Source: Alcanivoracaceae bacterium (GTDB lineage: Bacteria; Pseudomonadota; Gammaproteobacteria; Xanthomonadales; Marinicellaceae). From it: a stretch of 57,724 nucleotides of DNA. Position 1 is the stretch's first letter. Every line of letters starts with the position of its first letter. Below are positions 18,339 to 26,659 of this stretch, one piece after another. Location of the stretch: positions 1-57,724 of the forward strand of contig JAESTH010000204.1 in NCBI GenBank assembly GCA_016763695.1, in the 5' to 3' direction. The notes beneath the pieces are model-generated. The model had not been told where the DNA came from. It was given only the letters and a program-made list of their open reading frames with translations, and did no database searches. A program made the translations under genes and the position numbers.

Positions 18339-19898
18339 TTATTTTATTTGTTTTTCTGCGATTGATTTAAGTTGTTTATAATCCAATTTGCCGTTGGCAT
18401 TGTATGGGAATTCTTTCAGAGGAACAAAATGATCAGGTAACATATAATGGGGAAGTAGCTGTTTACATTGTTCTGGTAGTTGAAGGTTTTCGGCGTCGGT
18501 GTGAGTAATAAAGGCAGTCAGAGCTATGGCTTCTCCAATATCGCTGAGAGGGTAGGCGATAACAGCCAATGTTCCACTAGAGATTAGTGTACGCAATAAA
18601 TGCTCAACTTCTTGTAGCTCTACACGAAAACCTTTGACCTGAACCTGTCTATCATTACGGCCATGATAGATATAATTTTTATCTTCAAGTTGCGAAGCAA
18701 TATCACCTGTTCGGTACCAATAAATACGTCTGCCATTGGTTAATTGTTGTATGTGGAGTGCTGCCTGGGTTAAGTCTTTTCGATTTAAATACCCATTGAA
18801 AGTTTGTGGGCCACTGAGACATAACTCACCTTGTTCACCTATTGAGCAGGGTGAACCATCGCTGCTAATAATTTGGCACATGTTTTCGCCCAGTGGGGTG
18901 CCGATCTGAACCACACTCATATCAGCATTGAGTCCTTCATTACAATTAAATGCGGTGAAGGCAATGGTTGCCTCTGTTGGTCCATATAGGTTGATTACTG
19001 GGGCATTGGCTGTGATTTTGAGCCAGTCTTTGGCCAGTTGAGTTGGGAAAGCTTCGCCACAAAAGAAGCTATATCTAATTGTGCTTAATTGAAAGTTTTT
19101 AAATTTATGGCGCATTAAATCCTTGGCAGCTAGAGCCAGTGAAGGGACAGAAAACCATATGCTGATGGCTTGTTTTTTTGCAAATTGTAAGGGCATTAAA
19201 AGTCCTATTTTATTGGCGGGACATAAACAGGCACCATGTTGCCAACAGACTAGCATGTCATGTAAGGATAAATCAAAAGTAAAATCAAAAAACTGTGAAA
19301 ACCTGTCTTCAGGAAAAAATTCATATGCTTGAGAGATATGGGTCAAATAACTATGAATATTGGTATCAAATACTGGTACTCCTTTCGGCTTTCCCGTGCT
19401 GCCTGAAGTAAATAATAAATAGGCAATATCTGCCTTGATGTTATTTTGAGGAATTGACTGATTTTGCGCCGCTACAAAGCGGTGTTTAAGCGTACCATTT
19501 TTAATTGTATCAAAATAGATTAATTCAATGTTATTATTCATGTGCTCATAAAGTTTTTGAGCAATGTTTTCACAGCTTGAGTCAATGAAAATAGTTTTTA
19601 TGCCAGCTTGACGTATTATTTCTGCATTACGTTCTGGAGGATATCGAAGGTTTAGAGGTACATATGTTTTATTTGCTATAAATGTACTAACGATACATTG
19701 AAAACCAAGTAATGATTTGTTGGCTAATACTCCAATTGCTTGCTGATTTTCCAATTTTGCTGATAAAATTTCATTATATTCAATAACTGGAGACAGGAAC
19801 TGCTGGTAAGTGTATTCATCTTTGCCAATTGATAATGCTGCTTGTTTTGGGTAGACTTCTAGCGTATGAAGCAATAGCCTTTTAATCACATGTGCCAT
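18339..19898 (-). CDS. Stand-alone amino-acid adenylation enzyme (NRPS A domain)
   Basis: A 519-residue AMP-forming enzyme that should activate an amino acid and load it on a carrier protein. Core motifs are present: A3 LFTSGSTGKPKGV (163-174), A4 around FDLS (D209, the residue that pairs with the alpha-amino group in amino-acid-activating members), A5 NLYGPTEAT (303-311), A7 YRTGD, A8 GRNDRQVQVKGFRVEL and A10 NGKLDYKQL with catalytic Lys (K504). No condensation or carrier domain is fused. By hand alignment to GrsA and DltA the pocket reads about D-L-H-S-F-C-L-I-A-K, which I cannot match to a known substrate. It lies 182 bp (with a repeat) downstream of the reductase gene and is the last gene of the cluster. 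Confidence 0.9.
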   Translation of the reverse strand: MAHVIKRLLLHTLEVYPKQAALSIGKDEYTYQQFLSPVIEYNEILSAKLENQQAIGVLANKSLLGFQCIVSTFIANKTYVPLNLRYPPERNAEIIRQAGIKTIFIDSSCENIAQKLYEHMNNNIELIYFDTIKNGTLKHRFVAAQNQSIPQNNIKADIAYLLFTSGSTGKPKGVPVFDTNIHSYLTHISQAYEFFPEDRFSQFFDFTFDLSLHDMLVCWQHGACLCPANKIGLLMPLQFAKKQAISIWFSVPSLALAAKDLMRHKFKNFQLSTIRYSFFCGEAFPTQLAKDWLKITANAPVINLYGPTEATIAFTAFNCNEGLNADMSVVQIGTPLGENMCQIISSDGSPCSIGEQGELCLSGPQTFNGYLNRKDLTQAALHIQQLTNGRRIYWYRTGDIASQLEDKNYIYHGRNDRQVQVKGFRVELQEVEHLLRTLISSGTLAVIAYPLSDIGEAIALTAFITHTDAENLQLPEQCKQLLPHYMLPDHFVPLKEFPYNANGKLDYKQLKSIAEKQIK

Positions 19899-19941
19899 TT
19901 TTATTTTTGTATTCTCTATTAATTGTTTCTGTTAATTGTTT

Positions 19942-20073
19942 GTTACTACTTATTCCGCCATTCCCGCGAAGGCGGGAATCTATTTGAAAAGTTACCAAAT
20001 TAAGTGAGAATAATCAGTAACCTTTGTGGAGATTACCGCCTAGGCGGTAATAACGAGAGGGATGAGCAGTTAC
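19942..20073. repeat. REP-like element with two palindromic hairpins
   Basis: Outer ends GTTACTACTTATTCC (19942-19956) and GGGATGAGCAGTTAC (20059-20073) are imperfect inverted copies. Inside are hairpins ATTCCCGC-GAAG-GCGGGAAT (19960-19979) and ATTACCGCC-TA-GGCGGTAAT (20032-20051). The shorter element at 24155-24200 shares the GTAACT ends and CATTCCCGCG. It lies between two genes of the biosynthetic cluster and could act as a processing or partial termination site. Confidence 0.65.
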
Positions 20074-20080
20074 AATTGTT

Positions 20081-22105
20081 TTAGATGTTGTGTTGTTGAC
20101 AAAATTTATTAATCATTTGGGCAACAGATCTTTCATAAAACTGTGCAAAATGATCTTTATCATTTGAGATGTGTAATTTTGCATTTTTTAAGGCTGATGT
20201 TAGGTTTTTAGCAACATCAGGATGGGTGATTTTATCATTAAGGCCTCCGTAAACTAGCACTGGTGTATCAATTGAACTGGTATATGCATCATCCTGTTCT
20301 GCAAACATTCTTGACATCATGTTTGCATAACGATAGAGCGCTTCAGGTGTGCGAAATGGCATGCTGGTCATATATAATAAATGTGGGTCAGTACTTGTCA
20401 AAATGGTGCTCATCGATTCTTCGTCTTTTTCTTTCAATTGAGTGGTTCCTCCATAAATTAAATCGCAATAAAGTTTTGCCATGCGCTTATTTTTACCAAT
20501 CTTCGGTAATAAAGAGCGGATATTTTCTTCATATTCTGTGATTTGTGAGCCTTCACTTAACTTGAGCGATATTCCTCCATTTAATAATATGGCACATTTA
20601 ATTCGATCGGCAAATTCTGACATGGTTCGGAGACATACCTGAACCCCGCTACTCCAGCCAGTGATAAAACATTTATCAATATTAAAATGATCTAATATTG
20701 CAATCAAATCTTTAGCATGAGTTAATGAATCACATTTCTCCAGATCAAACCTGTGTGTTAGGCTGGGTACCCAACGTGAGTCCCAGGTAATAATTTGGTA
20801 GTCATTTGCCAGACGTTTTGCCAGAGGGGTAATGAAATCAATTGGCATGCCGAACGCATTAACGATAACTAAAGCTGGTTTTGTGTTGTCTCCAAGTGTA
20901 TGTGTACATAGTTTTTCATCATCCCACGAGTTTACATAGTGTCTATTAAAGACTGAGCCCTGTTCTTCGTTGATTAGTTCTTCACGGTAGTTATGCATAT
21001 AGTTATTAACTTCTTGCAGATTTACAGCTTTATGTGAAGGTAAACTACGTAAAAAGTTTTTTTTGGTTTTGTAATACCCTGCGTAGAAAGCTGTCTTTCT
21101 ATCAAATAATTTTTCCAGCGATGAGGGTTTAGAATCTCGTTTATTAATCAGCCTTAAACAGTCAGTGCCCATGTTTTTTTCTAATACTTTAAAATAGTCA
21201 TTAAGTAGAATGTTGTTTGAATTGCTGAGATGATAAACGTTTTGTTCTCCGAAATTAATGGATTCAATATACAACATATCAAATACCACTTGATCAACTG
21301 GGATAAGGTTTAACTGAGAATCCTCCTCCCCTATGAGACGTAGTCTGGATTGAACATTTTTTAAAGTATCACGAAGCAAGAATATTTCTTTGGCAAATCC
21401 ATAAATACCAAAACGGGTTCCTCCACTACATTGAGTGATATGTGGGCCAATCACAATAGATGGGCGCAATATCACCCAGTTCATGTTATTGTCATTACAA
21501 AACTTGGCTACAGTTTTTTCAGCCATGTCTTTACTTTCTTCATAACAATTGGAAAAATTTGGGTTGTGTTCATGAATTTGTTCAGGTATATCTCCACTCA
21601 ATTGCCCAGCAGTATAGGCAGTTGAAATATAAATAAAACGCTGGATTCCAAATTGCTTACCCATAGCCATTAATGATTTGGTGCCCGTTACATTAGTTTT
21701 TACGATTCTGTCTCGGTGACGTTCCTCGAATGACAGGCTAGCAGCACAATGCCATATTTCAGTAATGTTGGCCTTTGTCAGCTTTGCTATATCCACATCG
21801 CAAATATCACAATTTTCTTTTGTAATGTCTCCTGTTATGCAAACTATTTTATTTTCCAGTTCGGTTCTGTCGGCAAGTGGCAAATTATAACTACGCGCAC
21901 ATGATTCGAGCGCATCAATGGTACGCAACCAGGCTGCATGAGTATCTTTAGCTCTAACCAATACGTAAATCTTTCCTGGGAATCGAGAGCGCCAGAAAAT
22001 ATAGTTACTACCAAGAAACCCTGTAACGCCAGTTACCAGTATATTGTTGTTTATTTGATTTTCTGTTAATGCGAATTCATGGATGTCGCCATATTGATAG
22101 TTCAT
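20081..22105 (-). CDS. Thioester reductase fused to an alpha/beta hydrolase
   Basis: A 674-residue two-domain protein. Residues about 18-370 are an NAD(P)H-binding SDR-type thioester reductase (NRPS terminal reductase, NAD_binding_4 family): GVTGFLG (26-32), STAY (161-164) and catalytic YEESK (Y188, K192). Residues about 390-674 are an alpha/beta hydrolase with nucleophile elbow GWSSG (S485), an acid near GGLNDK and a His in DKDHFAQF. The reductase should release a carrier-bound acyl group as an aldehyde or alcohol; the hydrolase may trim or release product. A good AAAGGAAG ribosome site precedes the ATG. The cluster context (carrier, A domain, diiron oxygenase) supports a biosynthetic role. 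This domain pairing is unusual to me. Confidence 0.85.
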   Translation of the reverse strand: MNYQYGDIHEFALTENQINNNILVTGVTGFLGSNYIFWRSRFPGKIYVLVRAKDTHAAWLRTIDALESCARSYNLPLADRTELENKIVCITGDITKENCDICDVDIAKLTKANITEIWHCAASLSFEERHRDRIVKTNVTGTKSLMAMGKQFGIQRFIYISTAYTAGQLSGDIPEQIHEHNPNFSNCYEESKDMAEKTVAKFCNDNNMNWVILRPSIVIGPHITQCSGGTRFGIYGFAKEIFLLRDTLKNVQSRLRLIGEEDSQLNLIPVDQVVFDMLYIESINFGEQNVYHLSNSNNILLNDYFKVLEKNMGTDCLRLINKRDSKPSSLEKLFDRKTAFYAGYYKTKKNFLRSLPSHKAVNLQEVNNYMHNYREELINEEQGSVFNRHYVNSWDDEKLCTHTLGDNTKPALVIVNAFGMPIDFITPLAKRLANDYQIITWDSRWVPSLTHRFDLEKCDSLTHAKDLIAILDHFNIDKCFITGWSSGVQVCLRTMSEFADRIKCAILLNGGISLKLSEGSQITEYEENIRSLLPKIGKNKRMAKLYCDLIYGGTTQLKEKDEESMSTILTSTDPHLLYMTSMPFRTPEALYRYANMMSRMFAEQDDAYTSSIDTPVLVYGGLNDKITHPDVAKNLTSALKNAKLHISNDKDHFAQFYERSVAQMINKFCQQHNI

Positions 22106-22181
22106 TTTTCTTCCTTTGTTTTTATTGGTTACTGTTAGGGGATAAAGTAAAGCATACGTTTTTTAAAATTGAGCCTAGAAG

Positions 22182-22418
22182 TTATGCTGATACAAAATAA
22201 TTACTTTTAACTAAGGCCAGAGTACGAACCTGTTCGAGCAGGTCATCATTGACTTCAATTTCTACACCACTTAAGTCTCCAATCATCATGATATATTCTG
22301 CAAATAGCAAAGAGTTGAGGATATCATTATCAATGAGGTCTAAAGTTTCTGGGATGGCCTGAATCATTTTCTTTTTATCATTCAGCCATTCAACTAATTC
22401 GAGGTATTGTTCTTTCAT
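22182..22418 (-). CDS. Stand-alone acyl/aminoacyl carrier protein
   Basis: A 78-residue acidic protein with carrier-protein pattern. The phosphopantetheine attachment serine is S36 in DILNSLLFAEYI, where the usual D-S-L reads N-S-L, followed by the helix and VEIEVNDDLL that match the DltC/ACP second half. Length is typical for a free carrier. It starts 9 bp after the diiron-oxygenase stop and is followed by the reductase gene after 76 bp. It is the natural partner for the nearby A domain, reductase and oxygenase. No phosphopantetheinyl transferase is in the window. Confidence 0.8.
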   Translation of the reverse strand: MKEQYLELVEWLNDKKKMIQAIPETLDLIDNDILNSLLFAEYIMMIGDLSGVEIEVNDDLLEQVRTLALVKSNYFVSA

Positions 22419-22427
22419 AAAATATTT

Positions 22428-23291
22428 CTACACATTTACGTTTAAATCCAGTTCAAGCTTGGCAAATACTTTCTTAATGCCCTTGAGAATAGTGTTTTGG
22501 TGAATAAGTTTCCTATTTTCATCTTCTAGTAAGCGGCTACGTATCAGCATGGGCTTTTCTAATCCAGCATCTCTGTACATGGATGGGTTATATAGGGAAT
22601 TGATATTCATCTGGATAGATTTGTTCAGCTCACTTTTAATTTTGAGGGTACTTTCTTCTGATGATAATGCCTGTTCCGCAAGGGGGGTCAATAAGTGTCT
22701 TCCAAAAGTAATATGGCGTGCTTCTTCACTGTAATGAGCTTTGTTGATTTGTCTGACAAATTGATTTACTCTTTCATCTTTTGAGTTCATGATATTGTAA
22801 TAGTGACCAATTTCTTCAAAAATTAAAACCCTTGCAAAAACCAGAAAATGATCAATTACTTTAGATGTTTTTTCTTTTTTGAGTTGTAATTTCTTATCGG
22901 TGTATACTTTACCTGCGTATTGATTGCAAAATTTATTGAAATACCACATGTGTTGATTTTCTTCGTCAATGAGGTGGTGTAAGTATTCTTTGGATTCTCC
23001 TATTGGTAGTTCATGCATGACTCGACTGACTTCATGAATCAACTCCCGCTCTCCAGAATTATTTAGGCTAAATGAGTTGATGCATTCCCATTTTGATAAT
23101 TTTATTTTTTGTTCCTCTGTTAGTTCTTTTTCTACTGCAGAATTAGCAATAGATAAAGCATCTGGAGAAAACCAATATTCATTTTCAGGTAATGTGTCTG
23201 GCCATTGAAAATAATTAAAAGCATAGATATGATTATCAATTGATAATTGTATGAGTTTGTTTGCTCGTTCAGGCAGTGATGTGTTTTTCAT
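22428..23291 (-). CDS. AurF-like diiron N-oxygenase
   Basis: A 287-residue helical protein with the non-haem diiron ligand pattern of the AurF (p-aminobenzoate N-oxygenase, PF11583) family: a first Glu near E81-E87, E111xxH114 (EENQHM), E159 (FEEIGHYY), H186, and E190xxH193 (EEARHITFG). The E159-H186-E190-H193 spacing equals that recalled for AurF E196-H223-E227-H230. Such enzymes oxidise amines to hydroxylamine, nitroso or nitro groups. It is the first gene of a minus-strand cluster with a carrier protein, reductase and A domain, so an aminoacyl-carrier or released amine is the likely substrate (inference). Confidence 0.82.
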   Translation of the reverse strand: MKNTSLPERANKLIQLSIDNHIYAFNYFQWPDTLPENEYWFSPDALSIANSAVEKELTEEQKIKLSKWECINSFSLNNSGERELIHEVSRVMHELPIGESKEYLHHLIDEENQHMWYFNKFCNQYAGKVYTDKKLQLKKEKTSKVIDHFLVFARVLIFEEIGHYYNIMNSKDERVNQFVRQINKAHYSEEARHITFGRHLLTPLAEQALSSEESTLKIKSELNKSIQMNINSLYNPSMYRDAGLEKPMLIRSRLLEDENRKLIHQNTILKGIKKVFAKLELDLNVNV

Positions 23292-23353
23292 GTTTTATGT
23301 TCTTTAAAAAAAGAGATATTTATAACCTTAAGTTATTTGTTTATCATTTTAAT

Positions 23354-23371
23354 ATGTACATTCGTGTACAT
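23354..23371. promoter_or_regulatory. Candidate operator upstream of the NRPS-like cluster
   Basis: Perfect inverted repeat ATGTACA-TTCG-TGTACAT, 63 bp before the diiron-oxygenase start. On the minus strand a TATAAT (23381-23386) lies just upstream of it, so a bound repressor would block the start or early elongation. The cognate regulator is not in the window. Confidence 0.5.
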
Positions 23372-23552
23372 GTGACATAGATTATATGAATATATTTGAA
23401 AATGCCAGTAATATTTGATGCTTATTCTAAACAAGTTGAAAAATATCGGTGATTTTAAGAAAATTGAAGGTGTTTGAGAGGGTGAAAGCTGGTTTGTAAT
23501 CAATCAAATCTTAAAAATACATAATTTAACATCGAATAATCGAATTAATTTC

Positions 23553-23673
23553 TGGAGCTGTTTTTCGCTGATTTTAGTTAAATTAGGGTGACTATTCACC
23601 TTAAATCAGAGAAAAATAGCCCCCAAGCCAGCTTTACTTCGCTGCGGTTTCTATTCTCGGACAGGTTCCTAGG
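23553..23673 (+). repeat. Dispersed repeat, copy 1 (left end diverged)
   Basis: It shares about 115 bp with the element at 54475-54641, same strand: TTTTTCGCTGATTTT, CTATTCACC, AAATAGCCC, CAGCTTT and TATTCTCGGACA follow in the same order. Its right end (23646-23673, ending CTATTCTCGG ACAGGTTCCTAG) matches the terminal repeat of copy 2, but I cannot find a matching left end. Inner arms GCTGATTTTAG/TTAAATCAG form a hairpin. The rest of this 422-bp gap holds the operator above and cluster promoter. Confidence 0.65.
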
Positions 23674-23713
23674 AAATGTTGTTTTTTATTTCAAAAAAAT
23701 TTAATGAAAGCGA

Positions 23714-24133
23714 TTAGATACAGGCAACAATTTTATTTGCAATTAATTTGAGTTTCTCTACATCTTCTAGTTCAACGGCATGATCTTTTAGGTCTACTGG
23801 AGGGCCTGGGAATACATGAAAATGGAAATGTGGAACACTTTGACCTGCAAAAACGCCATTGAGTTGAAATATAGTAGATCCTTCTGATTGCATAGCTTTC
23901 TCAATTGCCTTGCCGACTATCTTCACTGTTTTCATGCAGGATAAGCATGCTTCATCACTCAAGTCATAAATGGTTGTTGCAGACTCTTTGGGAATCACCA
24001 GAGTGTGTCCCGGTTTTTGTGGCATTATATCCATAAATGCCAGGGTGTGTTCATCTTCGAATACCTTGATGCAGGGAATTTCCCCTCTCAATATTTTTGC
24101 AAAGATATTGTCATTGTCGTACTCAAAATTCAT
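23714..24133 (-). CDS. HIT-family nucleotide hydrolase
   Basis: A 139-residue histidine-triad protein that hydrolyses or transfers nucleoside monophosphates, such as AMP-lysine or AMP-NH2 type substrates. The C-terminal triad is PHFHFHVFPG. The front has the family pattern FAKILRGEIPCIKVFEDEHTLAFMDIMPQKPGHTLVIPK. A strong AAGGAAT ribosome site precedes the ATG. It sits upstream of the biosynthetic cluster on the same strand but is separated by more than 400 bp with an operator, so it is probably separate. HIT proteins can act on aminoacyl-AMP, so a housekeeping link to the A domain is conceivable, though speculative. Confidence 0.93.
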   Translation of the reverse strand: MNFEYDNDNIFAKILRGEIPCIKVFEDEHTLAFMDIMPQKPGHTLVIPKESATTIYDLSDEACLSCMKTVKIVGKAIEKAMQSEGSTIFQLNGVFAGQSVPHFHFHVFPGPPVDLKDHAVELEDVEKLKLIANKIVACI

Positions 24134-24154
24134 ATTTTAATTCCTTAATTTGTT

Positions 24155-24200
24155 GTAACTGTTCACCTATCATTCCCGCGTAGCAGGGGTGAGTAGTTAC
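24155..24200. repeat. Short REP-like hairpin
   Basis: GTAACTGTTCACC (24155-24167) and GGTGAGTAGTTAC (24188-24200) are near-perfect inverted arms, and CATTCCCGCG lies between. It belongs to the same family as the element at 19942-20073. Position between the divergent HIT and CoA-transferase genes. The remaining part of this 345-bp gap holds the promoter at 24411-24439. Confidence 0.6.
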
Positions 24201-24410
24201 ATGCTGTTTATAATTATAATTCAAAAGCTTAGTTAAAGCATCTAATGACTTATTGTAGCATAATAATCATCCTTAAATGGCTCTCATGGATGGGTGGTGT
24301 TTTATTGGCAGATTAATTCTCTAAATCATTGTAACCGAGTGATAATAGGTCACAATTTATTTTGTATCCGGTTTTGTGGTTTTGATAAAAAATACAGTCA
24401 AAGCAACTGA

Positions 24411-24439
24411 TTGACAGGCATCAAATTTTACTCTATAAA
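24411..24439 (+). promoter_or_regulatory. Sigma-70-type promoter of the CoA-transferase gene
   Basis: TTGACA (24411-24416) and TATAAA (24434-24439) are separated by 17 bp, 39 bp upstream of the ATG at 24479. It is the best consensus promoter I found in the window, suggesting strong constitutive expression. Confidence 0.8.
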
Positions 24440-24478
24440 AGCATGTTAGAATGTTGGTTTTATTAATAGTTAAATATT

Positions 24479-26632
24479 ATGACAGTTAATGTACTTAATG
24501 TTTCTGAATGTATTGAGCATGTTATTGCTAATAAAGGTCGTGAGTTGATCGTAGGTACACCTCTGGGTATTGGTAAACCAAATCCATTATTAAATGCCAT
24601 ATGGCAGAAAGCAAAATATGAGTCAGACCTGAAGCTGGAAATATTTACTGCACTTTCCTTACAAGTTCCTAAGGGCAAGTCCCTACTTGAGAAAAATTTT
24701 CTCAAGCCCTTTACAGATAGATTATTTCCCAAATATCCAGATTTAGATTACATTGACGATGTAAAGCATAATAATATACCAGCCAATATGAAATTAACTG
24801 AGTTTTATATGCAATCTGGCAAGATGTTGGGTTCATCTATGGCGCAAAGGAACTATACCAGCAGTAATTATACCCACGCAGCCAGAGATATGATGGATAA
24901 GGGTTTGAATGTATTAATGCAAATGGTAGCCATAAAGTATACTGAGAGTGGTGTGGTTTATAGTCTTTGTAGTAATACTGATCTAACCCTGGATATTGTT
25001 GCTATTTGTAAAAGAAAAGGTTTGGATAAACCATGTATGGTGGCAATGGTTAACCCTAACATGCCATTTATGGCAGGTGATGCTCAAGTTGACAATGATT
25101 TCTTTGATGTGATATTGGATGATAAGAGTTTGTATTTTCAGCCATTTGCCACGCCAAGAGCGGCTGTTAATATGATTGATTATAACATTGGTCTGCTAAC
25201 CAGTAGTTTAATCAAAGATGGAGGTACGATGCAAATTGGCATTGGTTCATTGGGAGATGCGCTGATATATTGTACTAAGCTACGGCATCAGAATAATGTT
25301 GATTACCTGAAATTACTGGATGGTTTACATATTACTCAAAAGTTTAAACAAATAATTGCAAAAGCGGGTTCTTTATCAGTGTTTAAACAGGGTTTGTATG
25401 CTGCCAGTGAAATGTTTGTCGAAGGCTTTGCTCATTTGTTCAATGCCGATATTCTTAAACGAAAAGTTTATCCCGATGCACAAGTTCAAACCTTACTTAA
25501 TCAGGGTGTTTTAACTGAAAAAATACAGAAGAATGTGATAGAAATTTTACTGCAAAATAATATTCTGGATGAATTCATCACTAAAAAACAAATGCTCCGA
25601 TTGCAATATCTGGGTATTTTAAAGTCAGATCTACAAATGTTTAAAGGATATATGCAGGACTCTGTTGGCAATAAGTATGATACTGACTTATTTCATTATG
25701 AAAATATACAGGCTATCCAGAATAACTGTCTTGGTGAACAGTTAAATCATGGAACTGTACTGCACGGAGCATTCTTTTTAGGTTCGCGCTGGTTTTATCA
25801 ATGGTTACATAATCTAAATGATAAGCATAGGGATCTATTTCAAATGACAGCTGTCAGTCAGGTTAACGAATTGTATGGTGGTGAAGCATTGGATCGTGTG
25901 CAGAGAATAAATGCGCGTTTTATTAATACTTGTATGAAAGTTGACTTATTGGGGGCAGCGGCTTCAGATACTTTGGATAATAATCAGGTGGTCAGTGGGG
26001 TAGGCGGTCAGTATAATTTTGTAGCGATGGCACAAGCATTGGAAGATAGCCGTTCAATCTTAATGTTGCGCAGTACCCATCAAAGTAAAGGTGGGGTGGT
26101 GAGTAATGTTGTCTGGAAGTATTCGTATTGTACTATTCCTCGGCATTTACGTGATATAGTTGTGACTGAATATGGCATAGCTGACTTAAGAGGTCAGTCA
26201 GATGAAGATTGTATTAAACGAATGATTTGTATTGCTGACTCACAATTTCAGAATGAATTGAGGCAGACGGCTATTAAATATCATAAACTAGACCCAAATT
26301 GGTCTATTCCCGAGCTATTTAAAAATAATACTGTGGAATATCTGGAAAGTAAATTTGTAAATTTTCTTAAGAGTGGTTATTTTCCTCAATATCCTTTTGG
26401 TAGTGATTTTAGCGATGAGGAGCTGGTCATTATCGAAGCCCTAAAATTTTTAAAAGCCAATACTAAAACAACGTTTGAAAAAATTAGGCTTATAATTAAG
26501 GCTTCTTTATTTTCTTCAAAAAATAGAAGCCTTAAAATATATTTAGCTCGTATGGGTTTATTAAACCCTCAAAATACAGAAGAAAAAATATCATACAAGT
26601 TATTAAAATATGCTTTAGATAAGACCATATGA
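24479..26632 (+). CDS. Acetyl-CoA hydrolase/transferase family protein, long form
   Basis: A 717-residue protein related to acetyl-CoA hydrolase, 4-hydroxybutyrate CoA-transferase and succinyl-CoA:acetate CoA-transferase. The N-terminal half has the Rossmann-like CoA-transferase part (ELIVGTPLGIGKPNPLLNAI, GGTMQIGIGSLGDALI); the C-terminal half has GVGGQYNFVAMAQAL and VVTEYGIADLRGQSD, the standard closing motif. The middle and C-terminal additions (about 290-400 and 620-717) make it about 200 residues longer than the classical enzyme. Substrate cannot be deduced. It is monocistronic by its own promoter and converges with tryptophanase. A hairpin-forming 11-bp repeat lies in its 3' coding part (26496-26535). 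Confidence 0.82.
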   Translation: MTVNVLNVSECIEHVIANKGRELIVGTPLGIGKPNPLLNAIWQKAKYESDLKLEIFTALSLQVPKGKSLLEKNFLKPFTDRLFPKYPDLDYIDDVKHNNIPANMKLTEFYMQSGKMLGSSMAQRNYTSSNYTHAARDMMDKGLNVLMQMVAIKYTESGVVYSLCSNTDLTLDIVAICKRKGLDKPCMVAMVNPNMPFMAGDAQVDNDFFDVILDDKSLYFQPFATPRAAVNMIDYNIGLLTSSLIKDGGTMQIGIGSLGDALIYCTKLRHQNNVDYLKLLDGLHITQKFKQIIAKAGSLSVFKQGLYAASEMFVEGFAHLFNADILKRKVYPDAQVQTLLNQGVLTEKIQKNVIEILLQNNILDEFITKKQMLRLQYLGILKSDLQMFKGYMQDSVGNKYDTDLFHYENIQAIQNNCLGEQLNHGTVLHGAFFLGSRWFYQWLHNLNDKHRDLFQMTAVSQVNELYGGEALDRVQRINARFINTCMKVDLLGAAASDTLDNNQVVSGVGGQYNFVAMAQALEDSRSILMLRSTHQSKGGVVSNVVWKYSYCTIPRHLRDIVVTEYGIADLRGQSDEDCIKRMICIADSQFQNELRQTAIKYHKLDPNWSIPELFKNNTVEYLESKFVNFLKSGYFPQYPFGSDFSDEELVIIEALKFLKANTKTTFEKIRLIIKASLFSSKNRSLKIYLARMGLLNPQNTEEKISYKLLKYALDKTI

Positions 26633-26659
26633 ATATATTCTTGTATCTTGAGAGAGCTA

